In this document: in pieces, positions 48,130-58,753 of the stretch
Layout: each line of letters begins with the position of its first letter
Position numbering within the stretch: position 1 is the stretch's first letter
Assembly: GCA_051453625.1 (NCBI GenBank)
Contig: JBOZIK010000001.1
Location: forward strand, 280,644,684 to 280,708,683
From: Welwitschia mirabilis
Taxonomy: Eukaryota > Gnetophyta > Gnetopsida > Welwitschiales
Direction: 5' to 3'
Length of the DNA stretch: 64,000 bases
Program-made: the position numbers and the translations under genes
Notes under the pieces: generated by a model
Databases searched by the model: none
What the model was told of the DNA's origin: nothing
The model's input: the letters and a program-made list of their open reading frames with translations, nothing else

Positions 48130-49060
48130 AAAGGAGATTGTCCATACTCATTTTCAAATTAAAATCCCCATGGGGGCTACTCCAACTTTTGAGCCTGCTG
48201 ACCCAGGCCTTTTTAAGGGATGCCCAATTCTTTGAGAAAATATATAGGTGGAGGGGTGAGAACCCCTTTTACACAAGCTAAGAGGAGATATGAGGACTTA
48301 TATCACCCCCTTTTATAGGCAATGGAGAGAAGGGTGCACTACTTTCTAAAGGATTTCAATAGAAATTTCTGAAGATCTTTCTCCAGACTACTGGAGATCC
48401 CAGTGGAAGGTAAGTGGATCCCGTTTGAAAGTAGAGGCTAACATGAAGCTCTCCATTTCTTTTCTAATGGAGTTCTCAAACTTCCTAGTGGACACATTAG
48501 CAAGAAGATGTTACAGCCCCCATGGGGACTTAGATTAGAGCTTGTAGACCGATATTTCATTTAATTAGAAAATTGTTTTAAGCTTTTATGTATTCATTTC
48601 GCATTTCTTAAAGCTCTTGACTTGGGATGCCAGGTGAATCTACCTTATTTTTTAATTCAAGTTCTCAAATGCAAGGACTCCTCAAGGCACTCAGGATTAA
48701 TCTTGGACTTATGGAGAGCAATACAAGAAGCTCATGCTAGAGAGGTCCCTTTCCCTCCTCCCCATCATCGTCCTTACCATATCCAACTTAGAAGAACATC
48801 TATTAGAAGTTCCTCCTTTTTTAGGAATCCTACTCTTGAGGAAACGGAAACTCAATCCAGCCCTAGAATGAAGGGGGCATCTTTATCCCTAGGTTACTTA
48901 AAGGGGTCTTCTTTACCCTTGTCTCAATAGAAGACTCTTGAGAAGCATCCTCCTAGCCCAACCTAAGAACCGTCTTTAGCTCATCATTCTCCCAAACCTT
49001 AGGAGTAAGGTGGGCATGCCCAACCCTCTCCTTCTTCAGCTTCAGGCCCTAGCTCTTCTC
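48130..49060 (+). pseudogene. Extra coding region downstream of LINE-1 RT (unrecognised)
   Basis: Read in plus frames: MGATPTFEPADPGLFKGCPI near 48170, RRVHYFLKDFNRNF near 48327, GKWIPFESRG, ALHFFSNGVLKLPSGHISKK near 48440, PPWGLRLELVDRYFI near 48510, HFAFLKALDLGCQVNLPYFL. An open stretch follows (48622-48930; HSGLILDLWRAIQEAHA, REVPFPPPHHRPYHIQL), then a Ser/Pro-rich tail. The same region follows the RT of LINE-2, so it is part of the element. I do not recognise the family. It is neither the RNase H nor the CCHC tail some plant L1s carry. Weak resemblance to env-like transposon ORFs is possible. Function unknown. Confidence 0.65.
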
Positions 49061-49139
49061 AGAGCTTCACTTCTAACTCATCGTTAGTGGAAGTCCTTTC
49101 CAACCTCAAGAAGATCTTGATATAAATGCATCCAATGGG

Positions 49140-49340
49140 AGGTACTACTAGTAATGATTTAGAGGTTGAAAAGGTGCCCATTTATTACCTTAAATCTCTT
49201 TCACAGAGCTGTACCCCAGGCTATAAAATATACTTATATGAAGAAAGCTCTTTGCCTCCATCTAGACAAAAATATAGCAAGTGCTAAAGAATTTAAAGAA
49301 ATAAATCAAGCATTTGAAGTCCTCTCAAATGATCTAGGAA
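49140..49340 (+). pseudogene. DnaJ-like J-domain fragment in LINE-1
   Basis: The frame from 49166 reads IKYTYMKKALCLHLDKN then KEFKEINQAFEVLSND. This matches J-domain helix II, the HPD loop and helix III of Hsp40 proteins. The signature HPD reads HLD (codons from 49259; CTA where CCA would give Pro, one C-to-T step). A second frame just upstream (VPIYYL, SLSQSCTPGYK) fits helix I, implying one frameshift. J-domains stimulate Hsp70 ATPase, and Pro loss normally abolishes this. It lies between the Ser/Pro-rich tail and the 3' UTR. LINE-2 has no equivalent. It may be a captured host fragment. Confidence 0.6.
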
Positions 49341-49372
49341 TATTTCTCCTCAAACACAATCATATATGGTAA

Positions 49373-49722
49373 TATGTTTTCTTTCTGTAGAGGACTATAA
49401 TCCTCTCTCTTCATGGCTTCTTCCATCTAACTCTAAGTTCTTTGTAAGTTCTAGTTTTAAGGGGAGTTTTTGCCCCTGTCTTTTAATAGTTTTATGTTTT
49501 ATTTTATCTATTTCTACATGTTTGCATCCTTATAGGCAGTTTCTTATTACTTTGTTGTTGAGAGGTAGTTTCACTCCTATTTTGGCTTGCTATTTTAGTT
49601 TCCATTTACCAACTAGTAGATTACTTTGTTGTTATGAATGGTTTAGTTCCACTATTATTCTCAGGCAGTTTGACCCCCTGATGTACATTTCCTAGTTTAA
49701 TATACATACTTTTTTCAAAAAA
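49373..49722 (+). other. LINE-1 3' UTR and terminal A tract
   Basis: T-rich, ending TGATGTACATTTCC... then TTTTTTCAAAAAA. An open plus frame at 49366-49695 is of low-complexity Ser/Leu/Phe composition and overlaps this UTR; I do not take it as a gene. Confidence 0.65.
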
Positions 49723-49738
49723 AAATGATGCTAACATT
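49723..49738. repeat. LINE-1 target-site duplication, right
   Basis: Identical to 43756-43771. Confidence 0.9.
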
Positions 49739-50299
49739 TTACATCTTCATATATCCTTTGTTCATCCCTCATGATGACATGTTATTCTCATTAGTTTTAA
49801 TTTAAAGATAGTATAACTAATGCACTTTGACTCTAGAAAACTAGTTCTCCTAACTTATCCCTAGTAGAGAAATCTTAATATTTATCCTCCCCATCATAAG
49901 ATTTTTAAATAACAAGGGTTTTTAACAATAGAGCTTTGCTTGATTTCTAGAATTTTAAGCTTTGCTTTATTTACATTCAAAGTTGTATAAACATATAGTA
50001 TGCATAACATAGGTTGATGAAAAATTAAAATGCTTTCTCTAAGCCTAATCAACTCAAAATCAAATAAATAGCAGAAGGTACCTAACATATTGATATCTTA
50101 TAATTAAAATATTAGAATCATGTACTTTTCATAACTCCAAGTTTAAGCTAAGATAAATTGTAAGACTTTACATTATTAATTCATTTCTTATATGACATCA
50201 TATTGAACTTTATTTATTTGTCTTTATTTTCTTTTTCTTTTTTTTATTTCAAGTTGTGATTCAAGGTTAAGGGAATAGGATCAAAGTAATAACCCGACA
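49739..50299 (-). other. Spacer of the split Athila-like element (proximal part)
   Basis: Non-coding. 50072-50224 matches 39158-39305 inverted. It continues at 43755 across LINE-1. Confidence 0.6.
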
Positions 50300-51869
50300 A
50301 GATAGATTATGAAAATATTTAAGTCTTTGATCATTGAGTTTAAAATAATGATTATTCTTAAGGCTTAGAATCTTAATAGAATCTTGATAAAATGCTTCTA
50401 AGACTTAAAACAAGTTAGTTTAGTTAGGAAAAAGTTTCTTAGAAAATTACTATATTGTCTAATCATTTAGTAAAACTAATTTATTAGGTTTAAATTTTTC
50501 CTAAGGATGTATTTATTATGGAAGCCTTTCATTCTTTATTTTTGTATTTGGTGGTTTTTATAGGATTCATTCATAATTTCTCCTAATTAATTCTAGTTAA
50601 TCTTCCTAAACACTAATCATTAATTTAGAGTATGGTTAAGCTATTTAATGGCTCAAAAAAATTTATATTTAATTTCTATGAAAAGTTAATAAGATTTTTG
50701 AAAAACAAGTCTGTAGTGTCACATGTTAATGGAGGTTTTATAAGTACTTGATAGGCTTAAAGAATGTCATTAAGGTTTTAAAAAAACAATATTTTCTATT
50801 AATATATATCATTTATGCAATATTCTCTTTAACTTTTGAGAGAAGAAGATAACTTGCATATTCAAATGAGAAATTGTTTCTATGAAGATTGAGGGAAAAA
50901 ACTCCAAAAAGGTATTTAGTTGATTTAGACTTGTTTAATATTTAATTGAAAACAAATAGATTCAGCGAAGTCTAAGACTTTATGATTTATAAATTCTACA
51001 TGAATATTGATTTTTGGGTGATATGGATTTGTAACTTTATAAACGTTTTCAAAGTTATTCATAAGATTATTCATTGTGCTATGAGAAAAATGAGTTCATC
51101 TATTACTAATAATAGTTTTAAGATATCCAAAGTGAGGTAAAATATGCTACTTTAGGATTCTTATAAATAATCTAACATTACCTTTTCTATTAGGCTACTA
51201 GTACACCCTAAATCCACAACTATTAGGAAAGAAGGACATATTTGTATAGTCCTTAGGATACTTGGTTAACACCCCCCATATGAATCTAGTATTTTATCAT
51301 TTACAATATGTTAAATCATTAGGACATCAAGGACTTATTCTATTTTATTCCCACATAGGACTTTCCATTAAAGTTCAAACTTAGAACCTAAATTATGGTA
51401 CAAATATGAGGCTACTACTTCATTGAAAATCCATGACTATTAAGGGAAAATGCTACGTTTATATAATCCTTAGGATTTACAGTCAATACTCTGATAGACT
51501 AATTTGAAGACATTCAACGTTTTAGATTGTGAAAGACACTTATAAGTGATTTTATTAGAGATCATTTCAAAAATACTTATTTACTTCATGAAAGGATCAA
51601 TCCTTACTTAAATTATTTTAATGATTAGAAATTTATGGGTAATAAGATAATTAGCTATCTTAATATACCAAAGTTCCACTTGTAAAGCTAGAATATGCTC
51701 ATTAAAAAATATATCACCTATCAGAAATAAATCCATAGAATAAGATTTGTGGAGATGGGATAAAATAATCATCAATAACATTTATTGCTTCTTTCTTATT
51801 CTTAATTTCTAACTTGAAATAGAAAAATTCATCTCGTTAGTCTATCTCTGGAATCTTTATTATTTATTA
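50300..51869 (-). pseudogene. Integrase of the split Athila-like element
   Basis: Best evidence is near 51200-50950 on the minus strand: HILPHFGYLKTIISNR (second catalytic motif; family SDGGxHF, here S-N-R), FSHSTMNNLMNNFENVYKVT, NPYHPKINIHVEFINHKVLD (Glu motif). The N-terminal region near 51840-51300 is heavily shifted. The C-terminal part before 50300 is not readable. Confidence 0.65.
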
Positions 51870-52651
51870 AATATTTAAAAACATTAAGATCACTGAAGAC
51901 AATGACATTTTCACCTATAAGACATGATCTAAAGTTTTTGAAGAAAAAAATTAGAAATATATTTTTTTAATACTTTTTATAATTTAATTAAGAATCATAT
52001 AATACTTTACTTGCAAAATAAATAGCAAGTGATTTTTCATTGTTTTTTGGTCATAATATTGCTTCAAAAGAATAATCACTCACATTACAAATTAATTCAA
52101 AGGAAAGTAGGCAATCAACATGTTGAAAAATAAGAAATGAAGTAAGAAGATATTTTACTATTTTGGAAAAGTTCTTTCAATTAGTTAAAAAATGTTTTAA
52201 AGTATTTTGACATTTGAAATTCTAATCAAAACATATATCTTTGGAAAGAATATTAATCAAAGATTTGAAATTTTAAAGAATGATTGAATAAATATTTTAT
52301 ACTATTAACATATCTAAAAATATATCTTATGTCTTTTACACTTCTTAGAATTAGAAGATGAGTGATAAGTTAAATTTTAGTAGGGTCCATTTCTATCCCT
52401 TTTTTAGATATTATGCCTTAGAAAAATACTCTTTGTAATCATGGAATGATATTTCTCTGAATTAATAAGAACATTTTTTCTTCTCACAACATGTAAGAAC
52501 AAGTTTCAAGTGATATAAATGAGATTAAAAAGTTTCACTATTAAACAAAAAAGAAAAAAATCATTTATAAAAAAATTCTATGAGTTTTTAATCATATCAA
52601 AAAATATGCTCATCATGCATCATTGAAAGGTGGAGGGGGTACTATATAAAC

Positions 52652-52661
52652 NNNNNNNNNN
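52652..52661. other. Assembly gap, 10 N
   Basis: A short N run in the RT of the split Athila-like element. Confidence 0.99.
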
Positions 52662-52957
52662 ATTTTTTACTTAATCTTCAAGGGCTAGTTCTACTTGGTT
52701 ATATTCTATATATTCATCATAGCCCATAACTCATTCTATGACTTCATTAATAAAACACAAAGGAAAATGGTCTTTATGAGTTATAATGTTAATCTTTTTA
52801 TAGACCATGCACATTTCCATTCTACTATTATCCTAGTTAGAGTAAGTTCATTGTTTTTATTCTTAAATATGTGAATTCTCAGCTTTTTAGGAATAGTTTG
52901 TATAAGATTTATCCATATAATATTAGAGATTGGATAAATAATACTAACATCTAGTAA

Positions 52958-52976
52958 CTTATAGAAATTCTATTAA
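52958..52976. repeat. LINE-2 target-site duplication, left (decayed)
   Basis: CTTATAGAAATTCTATTAA versus CTTAAAGACTTTATCTATTA at 58734-58753. Both encode the same RT-linker residues on the minus strand (K-x-x-F-Y/K), which supports true duplication despite mismatches. Confidence 0.6.
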
Positions 52977-53099
52977 TGTAATATATTATAAAAAGGGTGG
53001 ATATGCCCTTAGATGTAAGATATGCACTGAAGTAGTTAACTTTTGATTGTACATCAAAGAAAATACTATACTATCATTAAAACACAGCCAACACTAAGA

Positions 53100-54380
53100 A
53101 CAATATAACAGAAAGACTTAGGACATCTCATAGGGGCTTATAAGTTCCTACATTTAGGAAACGTGTTTTTGTGATGCTTCTTAATGAGCTTCCTATCCCG
53201 CTCATCTGCTAGCACCTTTTGGATTTTTTTCCTTAGTGGATTCTTAGGGCATTTCTTCTATATGTTGTCTCGATAAAACTTAGATGGATTACATGACTAG
53301 CTGTTATCATGGTATAGGAGCATTTCTATAGTTCTTTGATAGTCGTCATTAAAGCAGAGCATCTAGCCTCCTCCATGTCTAGCTCCTCTGCTTCTAAGCC
53401 CTAATTTTACCAGGACTCTTCTGACTCTTAATTAGCATACTCTTCATATTTTGCTTTTTATTTATGAATTTTCTCTTTTAGATCTGAATGCATGCTCTCT
53501 TGCTTACTAGGAATCAGGGGTGAAGTTATCCTCGACTTCTTAACGAGGGGTAGCAGCGGCATCACCCTTACTACTCATTAGAGGTAGGGTCTGATCACCT
53601 TTGTTGATTCCTTTAGGAACAAGGAAGATTTCATTCTTATCTCATATTAGCTTTATTTCCTTGTGGATCTCCTTTGTTTCTTTTGAGGAGGGGATTCTTC
53701 TTTTTACATATTTTCTTTCTTAGAGAGGAGGCTTAAGGGATCTCTTGGCTCATCCTTTCTACTCTCTTTAAGGTCATAACTAGACCTGATTGTTTGTTTT
53801 TATCCTTTCTTTTTAAAACTTGGATAAATAAATGTGGTATATTAATCCATTATCACAAGTCTATGGCTTTAAGAAAGGTAAAATGGATATCTATTAGCTT
53901 AGAGGTATAATTGAATTAGATGAAATATCTATCCATCAATTTCACCCCTAGGACCCATTAGGGTGAAAGAGTACTTTAGCTAATGTGGATACTTGAAAGC
54001 TTTGGATAACTATTGGAAAGAAATGGTGAGCTTTCCACTGTCCCCTAGCATTAATAGGGATTCTCTCTCCTTCTAATGGCATCTTAAGATACATCACTAA
54101 AGCATCTTCTGTAAGCTAAATTTTTACTCTTTTAAACATTATAAAGTCTTCTTTATAGTTCTTAAAAAGGAAGGTAATATCTATCTTTGGTTATTCTTTT
54201 AAATTCTTCATGAGAGGTTCACAACCAATGGCCTACACTTTTTACCACAACTCTAAGCAAGCTTCAAATAGGATTGAGGCCTCTGGCTTAAATAAGGGAG
54301 AAACACCCATGGCTACTCTAATTTTTGAAGTGTCCCATTTCAAGTTAGATGTCATATAAGTAGGGGAAGAAAGAGGGACA
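53100..54380 (-). pseudogene. Extra coding region downstream of LINE-2 RT (homologue of LINE-1 48130-49060)
   Basis: Minus frames read MGVSPLFKPEASILFEAC near 54305, FLKNYKEDFIMFKRVKI, MPLEGERIPINARGQWKAHH near 54075, then WIDISSNS near 53935 and a stretch matching HFAFLKAL of LINE-1. SGL with VERMSQEIP follows. Block order and spacing match LINE-1 (MGATPTFEP, GKWIPFESRG, ALHFFSNG, HSGL). The C-terminal part is charged (SDLKEKIHK, AKYEEYAN, EAEELDMEEARCSALMTT), probably coiled coil, and ends near KKHHKNTFPKCRNL. No J-domain is seen. Confidence 0.6.
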
Positions 54381-54899
54381 TTAGGAAAAATAATCTAATT
54401 ACCTATCTTCCAATTATGCTAATGTTTTAGATGCAGCCCCTTAACCTACCATATTTTGCACTCTTTTTTTTAGCATAGTGAGTGATCATTAATTTAGTAA
54501 GCTACTTGCTCCAAATACATTCTTTAAATAAATGATCAGTTATCTCCTTAGTTCTTTGGTAGATGTGATAAGAAGGAAAAACCTTGATTCCCCTTTTAAT
54601 TAAATTATCTCTAATTAAGATATTTTTATTTTGTAAAAGTCAAAAAAAATTAATTTAGTGTAGTATGTTTCCCTTCCAAAATTATTCTACCCCTTGCATC
54701 TTACCATACTTTTTGATTAGGATAGATTTGGTAGTGTCATTCAAAGTAAAGCTTATACTCTTAAGCTCTTGGTAGGAGTTCACAAGGTGCCTTCAAAGAT
54801 AAGAATGTCCTTCTTACTATTTCATAGGTCATATTTATAGTAATCAAGTTTCTCCAAGGAAAATCCTTTGTGTATAATTTCTTGATTAGTTTATTTACT

Positions 54900-56345
54900 C
54901 CTATTAGAAGGAAATCTGCTAGTTTTCAAGCCTCAATCCTCTAGGCACTTTTAGATAAGTAATAATATCCCATTTGTAGAGTGGAATTCTATTTTTATCT
55001 TTTTCTTCTACCCAAATAAAGTTTTGATCATTCTGTCTGTTTTCTTGATAATATGATTTAGGGAAAACAATAACAAAATCTGAGTATCTAAAGGTAGCTA
55101 TAAGGTAGGAATTTGCAAGGATAACCTTTGCTTTTTAGAAGAGGAATTTTTTTAATTTAGGTACTACATTTCCTTTTGATTTTCTCGATGATGTGCTTCC
55201 AAGTTTGTATTTTATTCTAATGTGATAATGGAATTCCTACATAAATATCATCCAGTCTCCCTTCTTTGGCTCCTAAGATCTAGATAATATTACCCTTATG
55301 CATAATTTTTAGTCCAATAAAGTGGATTTTATCTTATTTCAGTTTACTATTATCCTATGGCTCTGCTAAATAGGTCCATTAAATTTCTGATGGCTCTTGC
55401 TTACTGATATAAGGCTTGAGTCATTATTATTGTATCATTAACATAATGATTATTAATGAACGTTTGCTCCTAGATCTTAATTCCTTTAATATTACTTCTT
55501 TTAAGCATTTCTTGCAAGACATCCATAACGAAAAGAAATACGTAAGTTGATAATGGGTCTTCTTGACTAAGTCCTATTCCTACTATGAAATACTCAGATC
55601 TATTACCATTGATCTCTAGGCAGAATTTGACTAAATCCTACATGTCCCTCCATAGATTTACCATATCTTCTATAAACCTAGTTTTTCTGAGTATGGTTCC
55701 TAAGCACTTAAACTAACTATGTCATATTCCTTAGATATATTAATTTTGATAAGCATTAAGATGAAATTTATGCTTTTTAATAGAACGGATAATCTCATGA
55801 GTAAGTAAAATTTAGTATTATATGTACCTGAAGTAGTCAAAACTAGCTTAGTTTAGAGAGATGACCTTGGGTAGCAAAGGGGCAATACATCCAACCATTA
55901 TCTTTGCAAAAATCTTGTAAAGCACATTACATATCCCAATCGGTCTATAGTCCCCTAAATTATTGACATCTATTTCCTTTAGAATAAGGACTATTCTAGT
56001 TTTGTTCTTATGGGTAGGGATTCTTTTAATTGTAAAAATCTCCTGCATGACATCTTAAATGTTTTCATCAAAGATGGGAAAATATTCTTTGAAAAGTTTG
56101 ATAGGCCACCCATTAAGCCCCATAGCTTTGTTATTTTCCCATGGATTTAATAACCTGCGATACTTTTTTCCTATTAATAGGCTTCTATAACTCTTACTTT
56201 TCTCTTTAGTAACCTTTTTAGTAATATGTAATAGCTTGGGAGGAATATCCTCCCATTCCCAAACTATTTTGAAGTGCTTCTTCATGTTAAAATTGATCCT
56301 CTTCTCATTTTTTAATAATCTATTTCCTATGTTAGGATTTTTCAT
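54900..56345 (-). pseudogene. LINE-2 ORF2 reverse transcriptase domain
   Basis: Open at 56345-56055 (NNKAMGLNGWPIKLFKEYFP, family K-x-P-G-x-D-G) and 56048-55848 (KTRIVLILKEIDVNNLGDYR, PIGICNVLYKIFAKIMVGCI). Then the palm GLSQEDPLSTYVFLFVMDVL near 55560 and HYVNDTIIM at 55447-55421 (family YADD, here YVND). This matches LINE-1 QGNPLSPYLFLFVMNAL and YYVEDTIIM closely. Confidence 0.85.
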
Positions 56346-56639
56346 CTTATTGTAAATTCTATGCTAATTTGTTTGGTGGAAGAATAAATGTATGTGTTTA
56401 TCACCTTCTTGTAATCATTAGATTCTAGGTCTTTCTTTCTAGTATTACTCTTCATCAGCCATGATCTCTTAGATTTCTTGAATATAGTTATACTCACATT
56501 GTCTGACATCATCTTCATCTCCTACCTACTCTTTTTGTGTCTAGATCTCTTAGATTCTTAATCTCTTTTCAAAAGTTAAATTTTCTTTTATCCCTTTTCT
56601 TCCAATGATTCATATGATCTTTTAGCGTATTTAGACCTC

Positions 56640-57260
56640 TATACTAGGATGTAGGGGGCCTAGTTTTATCATATTTTTGTCATATTCTCTCCATCACCGT
56701 CCTCATTTCTTCTTTATCTATCTAGTATCTTTACATTTTGAAAGAGCATTTTGGGGGCGATTTCATCCCTACTTGAAATATTACTAGTCTATGGTTCGAA
56801 GCTATTTTGTTAAGGCCTAAAGCTTCTATCAATGTATTATTGAAAATCTCTTTTCCAACTAAAATTCTATTAATCCTATACATTATTAGATTATTATCTC
56901 TTCTTTTGTTTAATTAGGTGTATTTACATCTTATAAGTAGGATATCTATTAAGTCACCTTACCTCACAAATTCCTTAAGTATTTTACTCCTTTGTTGTTC
57001 TAGTTACTTCCACTTAATTTCTCCCATCTGTGGATACATTGGTTAAAATCTTTTACCACCAACCATTAGTTCTTATTTGCAATAGTATTGAGCAGATTGT
57101 TATACTCTTAATTCTTGTCCATGTTGCCTTAGGGGTTGTGAATGTTCATGATAATCAAACTTTTGCCCTTAAGGTATATCAAAATGTGGGAAGAGCCTTT
57201 ATTGATTATCTTATCCTCCTTCTTTATCATGATCATTAATCCTTCTGATTTTCCTTATGC
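56640..57260 (-). pseudogene. LINE-2 ORF2 endonuclease domain
   Basis: Minus frames: GLMIMIKKEDKIINKGSSHI near 57240, SLIIMNIHNP, WLVVKDFNQCIHRWEK near 57060 (GDFN becomes KDFN, so the catalytic Asp and Asn are kept), and NKIASNHRLVIFQVG near 56800 (family SDH, here SNH). The same layout as in LINE-1. Confidence 0.75.
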
Positions 57261-57439
57261 TCTCATGGCAAAAATGTTCCAGTTCCACTAGAATCTACCT
57301 ATTTCTTTATCATTACTTATTTTGGCTTCTTAAAGGCAAACTAGATTAATGTTATTTTTAATAACAATGTCTATCAGGGTCTACCTCTTACTTGAGTTCC
57401 AAGTAAGATAATCCATCAAGTAGGTTTTTATCCTTTTTT

Positions 57440-58526
57440 GGGTGCCACGGATTCTTTCTTTAAAGTTTCCTCTATTGTGACTTATGAGTTATTTTCCACA
57501 TTCTCTATTGTCTTCCTGTCTCTTAGGATTTTATTGCTTCATTTTTTCTTAGTATGTTGTTCTACATTACTTGGTTGTACCTCATTTCATTACATGTCAT
57601 CCTCTCCTTGTTTTAGTTACTGCTCTTTCTCTTCTCTTTCTATTGCTAAGGCTTGAAATGGATTCAAATTGGAATTTTTCTTCTCTTTTTTGGGAAAAAC
57701 CACTGTGCTTTTTTGAATCCCTTTCCTTTTCTTCTTGTGATAGAAAGATTTTATTTTATGTCTTATTTGCCTACAGAATGTGAATTTCTTTATCCCTCAT
57801 GCTTACTAGATTTTTTTTTTTTCACTCCTTTTTAAAGTTTCCTTTCTTCTTACAATGGGAGCACATCTTTTCTATCTTGGGATATCTACTTAGAGGATGC
57901 CCTTATTTCTCACATGTTTCATAGATAACTACTATATTTTTTCACTAAACTTCTAGATTGCATTCTTCCCATTTGAAGCAAAAGCTTATGGATTAAATCT
58001 TCTTTATTTCTTATAGACTTGTTCAAACATAGAATCTAGCTAGCACCAATCAAGTTTTCTTTATTATTATTCTATCTAACTTAATGAGTTTTCTAAATTA
58101 TGAGGCTATCTTCTTAAAGAAATTTTCATCCTAGATCTCTAGTGGGAACCTAAGAATCCTATGCAAATTAATGATCTCTAAAAAGTGTTTAGATCTAATT
58201 ATGCCCTAAGGCCCATTTTTTCAAAATAAAACCACTTAATCCAAAGAATCAGATGCCTAGCTATGAATTCATCTCTATCCTTTTTATTATCCAACTAAAA
58301 TAGCACTAATCTATTTGGCAAAGTAATAACTTATACTTTATTGATCCTTGTTCACTTAGTAATCACCTAGTCCTTAATCAAATCTAACTTCGGCCTTAGA
58401 TCAGAAGAAATAAATTTTCCCAAGAGGCCAAAATGAAATCTTTTTTTTGATTTTAACACAAGTACTATCATCCATATCTAGGACTAGATCACTCTCATTT
58501 TTGAAGAACTTGAGTTTCTCCATCAT
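57440..58526 (-). pseudogene. LINE-2 ORF1 (RNA-binding protein)
   Basis: The start codon is the ATG at 58526 (MMEKLKFFKNESDLVLDMDD), which aligns with LINE-1 ORF1. The C-terminal zinc knuckle near 57925-57850 reads CEK-stop-GHPLSRYPKIEKMCSHC. Several stops lie between. Three overlapping plus-strand open frames (57438-57835) are antisense and low complexity. Confidence 0.75.
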
Positions 58527-58733
58527 AGGGTAAAGTCCTTAAATAAAAAAACCCTAAAAAATAATAGAACATGAAAACTAAATAAAGATACCCCTCACCT
58601 AGATAGCCTTCTACTAAAACCATAATGGATGCCATCCCCCAACACTTCACATTGCTATTGATGCCTTTTCTCCATGCTACTTCTACTATCTAAAACTTTT
58701 CCTAGCAATCTTTGAACTAGGGTTTACCTATTT

Positions 58734-58753
58734 CTTAAAGACTTTATCTATTA
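58734..58753. repeat. LINE-2 target-site duplication, right (decayed)
   Basis: Pairs with 52958-52976; see there. Confidence 0.6.

Larger units (their letters stand above)
43772..49722 (+). mobile_element. L1-type LINE, plus strand (LINE-1), near full length
   Basis: 5951 bases with a 5' leader, ORF1 with zinc knuckle, endonuclease, RT, an extra downstream coding region, a J-domain-like fragment, a T-rich 3' UTR and a short terminal A tract. It is less AT-rich than its surroundings. The perfect 16-bp target duplication suggests it is younger than LINE-2, though its ORFs have many stops. Confidence 0.9.
51870..52976 (-). pseudogene. RT and RNase H of the split Athila-like element
   Basis: From high coordinates: KLLDVSIIYPISN near 52960, INLIQTIPKKLRIHIFKNKN, NELTLTRIIVEWK, CMVYKKINIITHKDHFPLCF near 52820, YDEYIEYNQVELALED, a 10-N gap, then a stop-filled palm. 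RNase H: LSFELICNVSDYSFEAIL, NEKSLAIYFASKVLYDS near 52080-51990, and GENVIVFSDLNVFKYLINNK near 51920. The motif order is that of Athila pol. Confidence 0.8.
52977..58733 (-). mobile_element. L1-type LINE, minus strand (LINE-2), near full length
   Basis: 5757 bases, close in length and order to LINE-1: leader, ORF1, endonuclease, RT, extra coding region, 3' UTR ending in an AT-rich remnant of the A tail. It is more degraded than LINE-1 and its target duplication has diverged, so it is probably older. It lies in the pol linker of the Athila-like element, in the same orientation. Confidence 0.85.

Noticed and set aside
49366-49695. Plus-strand open frame of 109 codons in LINE-1
   Set aside because: It overlaps the T-rich 3' UTR and is Ser/Leu/Phe-rich low complexity without motif.
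57438-57835. Three overlapping plus-strand open frames
   Set aside because: Antisense to LINE-2 ORF1 and low complexity.
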